A stretch of 52,742 nt of DNA, taken from assembly GCA_023091735.1 (NCBI GenBank), contig JALKBU010000272.1:1-52742 (forward strand). The letters are read 5' to 3'. The position numbers and the translations under genes are program-made. The DNA is from Trichomonas tenax. Lineage: Eukaryota; Parabasalia; Trichomonadida; Trichomonadidae. Positions within the stretch are counted from its first letter, which is position 1; each line of letters starts with the position of its first letter. The notes below the pieces were generated by a model that did not search any database, was not told where the DNA came from, and worked only from the letters and a program-made list of their open reading frames with translations. Positions 8,808 through 20,600 of this stretch are shown here, one piece after another.

Positions 8808-9889
8808 GTATATGACACGTATGATATATTTACTAAAAGCACAGTAAAATAGTTTTTTCAAAGCCAAATAACCTTGAAATGTAAAGTGTTAAAATGACAA
8901 ATATCGAAAATATCCAAAATTGCGAAGAAAAACAAAAAAAAATGGGAAAATATATTTAAAATTTGAGATGGCTCTCAATAAATAATTAGAAAATCGTTAT
9001 ATATTGAATTTTGACAATTTTAAATTCTTCCACGGTTTTTAACCTTGAAATATAAACAATCAATTTTTCGGGGTGTATTTTTATTAAAACAATAATTTAT
9101 ATAACAACATTAAGACTAGAGTCATGGGAAAAATGGATTGCATGCTTCTTTTTAAGGTAGGTCAAAGAAATAACAATATCTAATATTGGAATGACTCAAA
9201 TATTAAGAATGGAGTTGAGTTTCTGGTCAACAGTGATCTGGTATAGAAGTATGGTCCTTAAAATTTGATGGAATACAAAGAGAACTGTTTCAGCAAATGG
9301 AGACTTCAATTAAAAATACAAACGGTTTCTGCTATCAGATGAAGTAAATAAAGTTATTAAACCATTAAAAATCGATTTTTTATTATCATTTCAAGGTGAA
9401 AAACTTAAGGACAATTTAATCTCAAAATTCAAGGCATAACGATTAAAGAAATTGTTACAAAAGTGACTTCGCTCCTCTCCTTCACTTTTGGAATATTTTT
9501 TCAATTGCACTCATATCCTTTTCTAGATCTGAAATCAAAAATTGAAATTTGAATTATACTCAAAATATTGACATATGATTTCACGTCTGTAATATTTATA
9601 ATGATATTTCGTAATTTCGAATTTCAATGATAGTCAAAAGTTAAACTTCTCAATTATATTGAATACTTTCAAAAATAACAATGAAAAATGTAACATTTCG
9701 TATGTATATCAAAATGGTAACGAAATTATTTTTTCATAATGCTTTTACTTTATATGACTTCATGTGTAGATTCCGAAAAACAAGAGAAATCAAACGGAAG
9801 TTCACAATTGCCATTGATAATTGAAATATTGAAATTGTTCAGAAAATAAATGGCCGGATTCAGAAAGTTCAACAACGTAAAATAATTTA
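8808..9889. other. Intergenic, no gene seen
   Basis: AT-rich sequence between the MITE-like element and the kinase at 9906. A few short protein-like stretches are too broken to call. The end of this stretch holds the kinase initiator. Confidence 0.45.
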
Positions 9890-9897
9890 TCATTTTT
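9890..9897 (+). promoter_or_regulatory. Trichomonad-type initiator (TCATTTTT)
   Basis: A TCA followed by a T run lies 16 bases before the kinase ATG at 9906. It fits the TCA(C/T)(T/A) initiator of Trichomonas genes, where the A is the usual transcription start. Confidence 0.5.
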
Positions 9898-9905
9898 TTT
9901 TTAGA

Positions 9906-10838
9906 ATGAATCAAAGCGAAGTTGAATTCCTCCAGAAGAAAGGAATCGAAGTCATCCAGCAGATTGCTCAGGGTGGGTATGGCACAATCTATCTCGTGTA
10001 TGTGGAGCAGTACAGACAGCAATTTGCGTTGAAGAAAGTTCCTGAGTCTGTCTTCAACAAGAACGAGCTTGAGTGCATGAAGGTAATTGATGACCCACGT
10101 ATTGTTCGTTTATACAGCTACTACGAGTTTGAGCAAAACATTTACTTATTAATGGAATACTGTCCAGATAACTTAAGTCACTTTGTGCATTCGAAGAAGA
10201 TTATCCACCAGAATGATATTAGAAGGTTTGTTTTCGACGTAATTTACGCAGTCAAAGCTTGCCACGATATTAACGTCGCTCACAGCGATATCAAGCCAAG
10301 CAACTTCCTGATTGATCACTATGGTCGCCTGAAGATATCTGACTTTGGTTTGTCTACAATTTACACAGAGAAACCGACTTCGGTTGATTTTAAGGGAACA
10401 AGGCTATACATGGCACCAGAGCTATTCTCTGACCATGAATACAACCCAATGAGTGCTGACATATGGGCCATTGGTGTTACTTTGTACTTTGTTGCAACAC
10501 ATTGCTTACCTTTCTTTTCAAAGGACAAAGCCACACTAATGAGGAAGATTAAGCATGGCCAATTCATGGATGGACTGATTCAGGATGAACATTTAAGATA
10601 TTTGATTAGAATATGTTTAACAGTTAATCCGCAAAAAAGGCCAACAATTAACGAACTCATCACACTTCCATACTTCACATTATACTTCCAGGCACAGCAC
10701 CCGCTTGTCAGCATCAAAAAGAAATTAGGCAGTAGCTATAAGAATTTGATTATCAAGCCAGATACAAAGAGAAGGAATTCTTATCATTTAAAACTCAATC
10801 TATGCCTCACAAGTGCGTTGAGTTACAAAGTTTATTGA
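9906..10838 (+). CDS. Non-RD serine/threonine protein kinase, paralog 2
   Basis: A complete 310-residue kinase that aligns without gaps to the 5113 kinase through the catalytic core, so numbering is shared: glycine loop AQGGYG (21-26), K43, catalytic AHSDIKPSN with D128, DFG D146, and GTRLYMAPE. The HRD arginine is serine. The first glycine of the loop is alanine, as in paralog 1. The F-helix motif is DIWAIGVTLYFV. The C-terminal tail contains NLIIKPDTKRRNS, a basic and serine-rich patch in the position of the tail motif of the paralogs. Expected to be an active cytosolic kinase of unknown substrate. Confidence 0.9.
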   Translation: MNQSEVEFLQKKGIEVIQQIAQGGYGTIYLVYVEQYRQQFALKKVPESVFNKNELECMKVIDDPRIVRLYSYYEFEQNIYLLMEYCPDNLSHFVHSKKIIHQNDIRRFVFDVIYAVKACHDINVAHSDIKPSNFLIDHYGRLKISDFGLSTIYTEKPTSVDFKGTRLYMAPELFSDHEYNPMSADIWAIGVTLYFVATHCLPFFSKDKATLMRKIKHGQFMDGLIQDEHLRYLIRICLTVNPQKRPTINELITLPYFTLYFQAQHPLVSIKKKLGSSYKNLIIKPDTKRRNSYHLKLNLCLTSALSYKVY

Positions 10839-12291
10839 TTATATCCTTTTAATAGTTCATTGTTTCTTTGTATTAAGATATTTTTGTTTGTTATCTAAAG
10901 TTTTACGGTTTACAATGTTCTTTTCTTTGTTTTTTTTTCAATTAATTGAATAGTCCAAGCAACTTTTGTTTCAAAAAATTCAACAAAAACATTATTGCTT
11001 TTGCATTGAACCTGCTTATTCATACCAAAGCTCTTACTCCTCTATGTGGTGGTGCTTTGGATCATTTTGGAATTCTATACAATAGTTTTCTCTGAGATAT
11101 TCAACAGATCAAAATTATTGTCAGAAAATGTTAATTTACGTGTCAAAAAATAAAGATTAGTAAAAAGTTAAGGAATAAACTTGAATTTGAGCAAGCGTGT
11201 ATTAGCGTAAAATGATGGCATTAATGTGTATATTAATAATATCAAAGAGGTCAAGATTGGAGATCAGATCAATCTAATTTGGCCTGATTTTATCGCGATC
11301 AATTTCAACCCAAGAATGGTAATAGTGTATATTGCATGTTGGCAGAGAGTAATTGTATTTTGAGCCTCATATCAAAATTTCACAAATATCAATCGATTTT
11401 TATGAACCAAAACTCGAAAACAGCAAAATGGTGCCGAAATGGAAACGAATGGTAAAGGGATTTGCTATATCAAACAAAAAATGGGTTCAGAAAAAAAAAT
11501 ATAAAAGAGAGAAACATGAAATATAGTTGAGGATGTCGTTTTGGAAGATTATTATGACTTGGGAAGAGAAAATGACAAAGTAAGAAGATTTTTTTGGAAA
11601 ATAAAAGTGATATTATTTAAGGGGTAGTAATAAATAAAGAGGGATAGTATAATAAGTTGCAAATACAATCTGTTATTAGCATCCTGATTAACTATCTAGC
11701 ACATGGTAAACGTTTTAATGAGATTTTGTTACTAATCAGATCAAGATCTCTACCAAAATAATAGAAAACTCTGAATTTTACAGATTTTCTTCTGCCGAAC
11801 ATTGAGAATTTGATGTTGCTTTGAGAATTTCTGAAATTTTTATAACGTTTTTGTGAGTTTTTAATCGGCAATTAAATTTTTATATGCGTATATTCTCCCA
11901 AAAATAATGATGAATCTTTATTTGCGCGGCTAAATTTGACAAGTTTATTAAATTGAGGAGAATAACACACAGAGCTTATATGTGAACACTTGGAATACTT
12001 TTTTCCAATAAAAAAGCTAAAAAAAAACATATTTGTGATTAGATTTACCTATTTATCATCGACAACAACAAATTTTACGTTATAAAATGCTATACAATGG
12101 GAATATAATATATTATAATGAGTAAAGCACATCATGGCAAATCAATGTTTTTGACGCAAGATATACCTAATATTTTAATGAAATTTAGACTTTGTTAGCT
12201 AATTCTTTAATATATCATGCACAACATGATTTTATACATTGAGGTTCAATAACGTAGCAAAAAGTTAATCCAGTGAGTTAAAAAACGAGTT
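10839..12291. other. Intergenic, no gene seen
   Basis: About 1.45 kb of AT-rich sequence with scattered short ORFs and no recognisable gene, repeat or RNA. Confidence 0.5.
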
Positions 12292-12703
12292 TCACCGACT
12301 TTGCGTATAAAAATTTAATTGCTCATAAAAATTCTTCCAAGGTCTCAAATCTTCCAAAAATTGAACAGGGAAAAAGTAGCTCTGTTCGAAAATAGAGCCT
12401 ACCATCCAAACATTGTATATAGCATCACAGGCATTATTAGGTCGTAATGGATTAATTAAATATGTGTTTTTGATGGGTAAAATCATGAGATTTTTAGCAA
12501 TTTACAAAAAAATATGAAAAATAATCGTTGCTTGGAAGATAAAATTTTAGGCGTTTTTGCATTTTCCTAAAGTTCTTTAAAAACGACATCCTTAAATATA
12601 GAGAAAGATTATAACAAAAATTCCAATGAACAAAATAAAAGTTCCCATTGGCTTTCAATTTATTGTCCATTTGTGTGATAACTTTTAAAGCAAAAGGTGA
12701 CAC
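12292..12703 (-). pseudogene. Possible decayed gene, two overlapping frames
   Basis: On the minus strand one frame (12703 to 12494) reads through NGNFYFVHWNFCYNLSLYL, and a second frame from 12486 reads LRPNNACDAIYNVWMVGSIF then VQFLEDLRPWKNFYEQL. Residue composition in the second part is protein-like. The frame changes near 12490. It might be one gene broken by an indel, but there is no homology I can name, so chance cannot be excluded. Confidence 0.22.
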
Positions 12704-12980
12704 GAATTTACTGATTCAATGAAAATATTTGTAAACAGAAATTTTAACCTCTGTGATGTGTAGATGATAATATGGACGATTGATTTTTCTAATAAAATTG
12801 TCAATCGTTAATAATGTTATTAGCATTGTTCTGCATCAAATATTAAAACCTAAAAAGTTTCACTTTTGAGAAGGTACACAAATATAAATTGTTTAAAACT
12901 AGTACTCTAATGGTGTAGATCATATGAAATATAATATTTCTCAAAAATTGAGAAGAAAGGAAAAAATCAAAAATTTAAAA

Positions 12981-13921
12981 ATGTGGCATGAACATTACGA
13001 ATTTTTCCAGCAATAGGGATTATTTTTCCAAAAGAAACTCGGCAGTGGCAGATATGGAACTGTTGACCTGGTCTTTAGCCAGCAATACAATGAGTGTTTT
13101 GTGTTGAAGAGAATTTCATCTGAAAACTTTAACGAAGCAGAACTCTAATGCTTGAAAACCGTCGATGACCCCAGAATAGTCAACCTCTACAACTACTACA
13201 AGATTGACCAAGAAGTTTACTTATTGATGGAATATTTCCCCAATGACTTGGAGAAACTAGTAGCTAAATCGAAATCGGATCCAAGTACTATAAGCCAATA
13301 CGTCATGGATGTCGTTATGTGTGTAAAAACCTGTCATGACAGAAATATTGCGCATTCAGACATAAAACCTGCGAATTTCTTAGTAGACAAGTATGGAAGA
13401 ATCAAAATTAGCGATTTTGGACTCTCTTCAGTCCATGAATCGAGATCAAAATGTTACAAAGGAACAAAGATGTTCATGACCCCCGAAATCTATTTGCAAC
13501 AAGAATATAACCCGATGAAAGCCGATATTTGGGCACTTGGTGTAACACTCTATTTTATAGCAACTAGATATTATCCTTTCTACCTTAAAGATCCAACAAT
13601 TGTTATGCAGAAGATCATGAACTTAAATACTGCGAAGATGTTGTCAAGGGCCCGTTGTTGAGACATGTCATTACAAAATGCTTGATTACCAATCCACATT
13701 ACAGACCAACAATTGAAGAGATTTTAGAGCTTCCATATTTCAAGGCTGATGATTTTGTCCCTTCAGGACCAGTATTTGTCGGTCAGAGAAACTCATCTGT
13801 CTTGGTTCGTCCGAAAATCAACCAAAAGAGCGTTTTATACATGAAGCCACTAGCAGTTAACAAATCTTCTGTCACTGGAAGGAAAACACCATGCAAGCTG
13901 AAAGTTATCAAGATAAATTAA
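12981..13921 (+). pseudogene. Non-RD protein kinase paralog 3, inactivated
   Basis: Reading from the ATG at 12981 and comparing with the paralogs shows two in-frame stops and one frameshift. A TAG falls at codon 12, where paralog 2 has a lysine (QKKG). A TAA falls before CLKTVDDP, where the paralogs have the E of ELEC. A shift near 13624-13636 moves the frame before DVVKGPLLRHVITKCL. The rest is well kept: GSGRYG loop with both glycines, AHSDIKPAN, DFGLS, and a tail with VLVRPKINQKS. MTPE replaces MAPE. Preservation outside the breaks suggests recent loss. A shorter product from an internal start would lack the ATP site. Confidence 0.88.
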
Positions 13922-14692
13922 TTGTAAATATTATTGTTAATTTTGTCGTTTCTTAATCATCCCTTTTTTCTTGCTTTTCACAATTCATACGTTGTTGTAA
14001 GAGCTGTTGTTAAATGAATAATTTTTGTTCATATTTTAAAAAACCTCCTCAAAAGAACAACATTTCAAGAATAACTCCAAGCGGAATATGGATTGGTTAT
14101 GAATTTATTCCTATGTATTATGTTCAAATATGTTGCACTCGCTTAAGATTTTAGTCACAAAACAGCAATTCCTCACCTTGATGGGTTTTCTTAATAATGA
14201 AACTCTAAAATTCATTCACTAACTAATAGCACCTTAAATATAGTGGAGAAGATCAAATTGAATGAAATTTTCATTTCGATATTAAGTTTCATATTCATAC
14301 ACACATCTTAGTATCCATTTGGCACATCCATCACAGTCAGGTAATCAGATGAGAACACTAGCCTCGACGATGCCATGAAAAAAGAAAAGATGAAGCTCAA
14401 CAATGTTGAAATCTGGTCTGCTACGAAGCTTCCATTTACTGGCAGTTAAATTGACCTATTGACGAGGCGTTTATACACTAGCAATCAAGTTCATTTCATT
14501 GTGTTAACAAATTCTTCAAATTATAGCTTGAAGCAGAGCTATCTCAGAGACAATCTGGCTGCAACGTTTTCTGCGGGGAAAAAAATATATTCCATGTTGT
14601 TTATAAACCAATGATATCATGTTCATCTTTTATAATGACTTTTTTTGCCAAATAACACTTTACAAGGCAAATATGCCAAAATCTATTTTACA
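13922..14692. other. Intergenic and BEACH gene leader
   Basis: No gene recognised in this 770-base stretch. A TCATCTTT initiator-like sequence lies at about 14623, 70 bases before the BEACH gene ATG. A short upstream ATG at 14635 reads only six codons before a stop and is out of frame with the main gene. Confidence 0.4.
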
Positions 14693-17600
14693 ATGAGACT
14701 CTACTCTGGGGAGGTGAATTCCTTAATGGAAACGTTAGAGAAATATCCAGAGGCGGCGTCAGTATTCAACAAATACCCAAAAAAGGATTTGTTTTCGCTC
14801 AATTGGAAACAAACGAAGCAGATTTTGGATTCTTTCAAGCCAATTCCTAAATTTTTGCTCGAAATTATTCCAGAATTGGGTATGTGCTTCCTAGCGAAAT
14901 ACATGATCGTCACATTTTACTCATTCTTCCCTGAAGAATTACTCCAATCATATCTTTTATTGATAGATAAACTGCCATCACAGGACCTGGATCTCGTCAT
15001 TCATCTGATAGTATCCAGGCTCTCCGTTCCTCAACGAAAAGCGGCGATTTTTAAACTTCCTGATTGCGGTGCTACATTTCAGTTTTTAGGATCGATAATG
15101 AATAACGAGGATTTGTTTATTACGGTCTTCCAAAGAATCTTTTCATCGTTAAATTTAGTGCCATCGAACTTACAACCATTATTGATATCTTTATTACGAA
15201 AATCAATCGAATCTGGGGTAGCAAGACAGTATATTACGGATATAATCGAGATGTCAATACATTGTAAACCTGTTTTCATCACAAAACGCGTAAAAACTTG
15301 GATGCAAAAAGAATCTCCACCAAAATCTGTGTTGGATATTATTTTATCTGCGATTTGCGACTTCTATCCTACATCGTTAATGAAAATAGACTCAAAAGAA
15401 CTACAAAACGTTTTACATCTTGTTTTCAAATCGAAAGAAGTTCCAATTTCTGCACTAAAATTGGTTTTACTGACGAATTCGCAAGTAACTCTGTCATTTC
15501 AACATATTTATACATTTCAAGCGCATGCTTCTGCATTACTTTTCGAATATATTTCTCGATTGAGTGAATCTGATTCTTTAAGTGTTTGGTTTTTAATACT
15601 TTCAAAAATTTCACAAATGGGAGTTAACAATCAGACAAGAGAATTCCTATTATCATGTTACGAAAATTATTTAATTGCGTGTCATTCGAATGTCATTTAT
15701 ATTACTGCAATCCAATCTGCGGGAACCATAGAGTGGTTCTTAGACTTCATAAAGAACATGACAGAGTCTATATATCACGTTGCATTGTTTTCCATTTTCA
15801 TGCTTTTTTTCAGATCATTCGCGGAAATGGCGAAATTAGTTGCGAGTTATCCGGAGTTCCAACAGGAGTTTGAAATCGCCATTGATCGCATAAAGGACAA
15901 AGAGCTTTACTATCAGGCCGTTTTCTGGATATTAGACAGCTCCAGAGACTGTCCTTTCGATAAAGTTGTGTCTTTCAACGAAATCAAGAAAATTCATTTT
16001 CCTGCACCTTCATCGCCATTCGTTTTTGAAGTCGTTCCAGCAATTCTCAACACGTTGCTTAAAATTGCCGTTGCCGATTCAACACCTAAGAACTTACCAC
16101 AGTCGCCAACGCCTCTGAGAATGTCTCTTGGATTAGAGAGAACTCATTCTCAAGTAAAATTGTTGCTGGATGACACAAGTGATGACAATATTACAGAATT
16201 CAAAGAGTACGACGATGAAGCGAATATGTCTATCATATGTCCAGTAGATCTCGAAGAGACAACAAAAATTAAACCATTGTTGACGATGTTTTTAACAAAC
16301 ATGATTCCGATGTATGAAGTTGATTCTTTATCATTTTTGATTCACTCACTTTCATCATCACAATGTTTACTGCCGATTGTTCCGTTTGCCGAAAAGAATG
16401 ATTTATGCTTTAGATTTTTAACAAGAGCGTTAGCTTTATCTTGTCCGTTCCATGTTTTCGCAACGTTCTACGAAAAAATAAGCCATGACTTTAAGAAGAC
16501 GATTGATTTTCTCGCTGGACTCGCCGAATACAGTCAAGTTGTGACAGACTTTCTTTATATCACATCCCCGATTCCTTTATCAACGACAATTCCTTGCAGC
16601 ACATTGATAGTTTGGGTTCGTCCATTGAGTGATTCGAATATTCTCACGATACAAACGAAATGCGGAGATTTGATGATAACTATGTCTCCGTCAGAGATCA
16701 AATTCCCAATCAATGGTGGAAAGATGACATTGCCACCAAAAATTGGAGGCTGGATAATGCTTTCTATTATCTTTTTAGGCAACATTGTTCACATCGCGGC
16801 AAACGCGATGCCCATTAAGTTAACATATAGCAGTGATGTCGGAATGATACAAAACTTTACTATTGGCTCAGCAACATCTCATTTCGATTTACAAAGCGTC
16901 AGAGTTTTCAAGGTTTCATTATCTGAAGATGATATAATGCATGTTTTCGCTTTAGGTCCAAATTACATGGAATTTGTCAATCACAATCTCAATCAAATGG
17001 ATTGCCAGCAGATTCCAGCTTTCTACACGAACAGCGGATATGTTTCATCGCAATATCTTCCATTCTTGAATTCTTTCAACGGGAAAACTCTCGAAACTAA
17101 TGTTATGTCGCTGATGGAGCTTTCTTTGTCTCCGCCATATAAAATGGTCAGGCATTTAGCCAGAGGACCGCAGAAAGCAGCAATGGCGATAACAGTCGAT
17201 AGAAGGAGATCCTACAGTTTCATGAATTCATTGCATTGTCACGGAGGATTACATCTTTTGTTACATTTCGCTGGTGAAGTCATTCTCAAGAAACCGGAAC
17301 TGTCTTCTTTCCTATGGAAACTTTTGTCGAGATTGTTCAACACGTATCCCGATATCCACAGATTCTTCGAAGAGAAACACGCGTATTCATTAGTCGGCCA
17401 TCTTCTGTGGTCCGGAACGATCAAACTCGATGAGTGCATGGAAATTTGTTTGAAGATGTTCGACGGGAAGTGGCACATTATCAATTCGTTCGTTCTCAAG
17501 GAATGGATATTAGAAGGCTTACTCTTCCACAGCGAAAGCAGCCAAGCTATAGAGAACTTAATTGCGTCATTGGATAATCCAAGAAACTTCGCAATCCTTA

Positions 17601-20600
17601 AATCAGCGAAAACATTCAACAAATTGATAAATCTTTTGTGCTCAAGCTGCAGACATTCCGCTGACTACTTAAAACTCATATCAACATTCGCTGTCAAACT
17701 GACTGAGCCAAGCACAGCGCAAGAACACACGCAGCTTGTTTTCGATAGATTAGTTTTGTACCATTTCAAGTTTGACAAAGAAAAAACTCAAGATAAGTCG
17801 GAACTCCTTAAGTTCAGATCAACGGACAGAATCCACAAACAGACATCAACAAAGATTCAACCAATAACTTCGATCGCTCTAATTAATGTTTTATCACAGA
17901 TTTTGACACAATACAGTGATGTTAAAGTTGATTTGGAACTTCTATTACCAGCAGTCGTTACTTCTGTTCCCATTGTTCAAACGACATTAGTCATTGCTTT
18001 GATAAGACATCTTTCTGCGAGTTATCTTCAGTTGCTTGGATATATCTTGAAAATATTGCCTTACATCGAAGGGATTGACAAAGCAATATTTAATTTCCTG
18101 AATTCGATGCCAGAAGCAAACTTTGTCCAATTAACAACTTGTTTCTTTGCAATTGCTTGTCACAAAGAATCGTGTGGATTCTTAGAACGATTATGCAACT
18201 TCGCAACAGAGAAAACTCAAGCAACACTCGAATTGATTGTTATTGCGATGAATCAAATTTTAGACGTTATAAGGTTCACTGAAACAACAGAAAACATGCC
18301 TCTGTTTGACAGTGCACCGCCATCAGCAATGACTTACATGTCTTTGCTATTAGATCACGCGATAATCTTCAGTCAACCTGATTTGTTGTTCAAATTCTTT
18401 TTGTCGTTATTCTCCATTCCCGGCGTTGCTGTTTACAGACTTGCTTCTGTCTGCTTCACTATAATGACTTCGCTTTTGAGTTTAATCAGTAAACGCAATC
18501 AATGCATGAATAACTCCATTTCGCAAACAATCGTTCACATCACAACTTTCGCTTCATTTTTGATCCATAGAATACGATTGACTCCCGGTGCGATTAATCC
18601 ATTCCTTCTGAACTTAATCCAGTCTTTTGTTACCGCTTTAATTGCTATCATCAATGTTTCGCAGACATCCGATTCAACAAACAGACTCGTAAACTTCATC
18701 GCTGATTTGTTCCACGTCGACGTCCCTCCGGCAATGATATCAGTCATCAAACAACAAATTTCATCGCTCGCTAAACTCCAGAAGGCAAAAAGATACACGG
18801 AAATGTGCGAAAGAATGGATGAACCGTCGATGCTCACACCAAACAAGTTCCTGATTCCTTTCCAGGATGATTTAGACAACTACGAGAAGAAGTGGCAAAG
18901 CAAAGATGGAATCGATAGAATTGGTCTGTTTTCTATCAGCTGTCGCTCAATCCATCACCAGACACAAGCGGCTGTTACACTGAACCTTTCGGATACTGAA
19001 GGAGACGCTGTTATCGATCTGTGGCACGACACATTCCACATTTTGCAGTTCCCTGGCTCCCTCATCTACAATCGGTGCCCAACGAAGTGGATGGTGTCGG
19101 ACAGATCGCTGAACTTCCAGCAGAGATCAATTTTGATTCCTATGAATCCTTCGATAGATAAACCGTATCTCCAATATTGGAAAGCGAAGTATGAAACAGA
19201 TCCTGAACCAGAAGTTCGCTTAACAATCAAAGAAGTCTTCAAATACACTCCCGTCTCATTGCACATGGCAAACGATGTCGAATTCAGCAGCCACGCGTTC
19301 AGATTGAGCGGGATTTCTAACTTCGATGGCGTTCTGATTGTCCTTCACAACACATTGAGATTCTATCAGAGAACAAAGGCGACATCAGAGACCTGTGATG
19401 TTGTTTTAACAATCCCAATCAGTAAAATTATTTCGCTCAAACTCAAAGCGTTCAGACATCAGCCAACGGGTGTTGAATTAACGTGCAAAGACGCGACGTG
19501 TTACATCTTTGCTTTCGACACTGTCAATCTCAGAGATATCTTCGTCGATGTTATGGAATCACGTCAACTTCAAGCGATTAAATCAGTCAACAAGAAAGAA
19601 CTCGATCAAGCAACGAAGCATTGGGTTGAAGGCCAAATGTCGAACTTCGATTATCTCCTTTATCTCAACCAAGTCAGCGGCCGTTCGTGGTATGATTTCA
19701 CGCAATACCCGATATTCCCGTGGGTCATAAAGAACTACAAAAGCGACAAAATCGACTTAAGCGATCCATCGAATTACAGAGATTTCACGTATCCGATATT
19801 CGCGCAGACCGATGAACAGAAGGAACAGTGTATGTCATATTACAGCACAACGGCAGCGCTTTCAAATGAACCTCATTGCACGCCGAACTATATTTCCAAT
19901 GTCGGGAGCACAATTTACTTCTTAGTTCGCGCAGAGCCATTCACTAACGAAGAGATATCATTCCAAAACGGATCTCTCGATGCAGCAGACAGAACATTCC
20001 AAGCGTTCGACATTTCTTATGCGTTGATGACAGCTCCAGGCAACAAAAATGCTTTGGAATTGATTCCCGAGTTTTACTTCCACCCGGAACTCCTGAAGAA
20101 CATCAATCAAATAGATTTCCCGTATTCGCCGATCACAGGAAGGACAGTTGATGATGTTGTTCTTCCCCCATGGGCGCCAACGCCAAGAGAGTTCGTCCAG
20201 ATAATGAAGAAAGCTTTGGAGTCTCCATACGTTTCACTGCAGCTCAACGATTGGATCGACTTAGTTTGGGGCTACAGAAGACGCGGAGAGCCCGCTTTAG
20301 AAAGATGCAATGTGTTCCAGAGCACTGTTTACCAATTCGACCCACGCGACGTCATCGGAGACAGAATCCTATTCAAAGCGCTCAGCGGACAGATCCACAA
20401 CTGCGGACAAGCAGCAGCGCAGATTTTCACGACTCCCCATCCAAAGAGAAACGATTCTCAAACGCCACTGAAAGGAGAACTTCAGTTTCACTCTTTGAGA
20501 AAGCCAATCGCTTCAGAGCGTAATGTTCTCCAATTCTCTCTCGCATCCGACCGCTGGATTCCGATCGTCAGCGACAAAACGCCGCTCAAAGCGCTGCGAT

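Noticed and set aside
14645..14692. BEACH gene start upstream at TTG
   Set aside because: No ATG in that part; the first in-frame ATG is 14693 and the added 16 residues have no support.
20170..20523. Arginine-rich 117-residue ORF inside the BEACH gene
   Set aside because: Shadow frame of a well-supported domain on the same strand.
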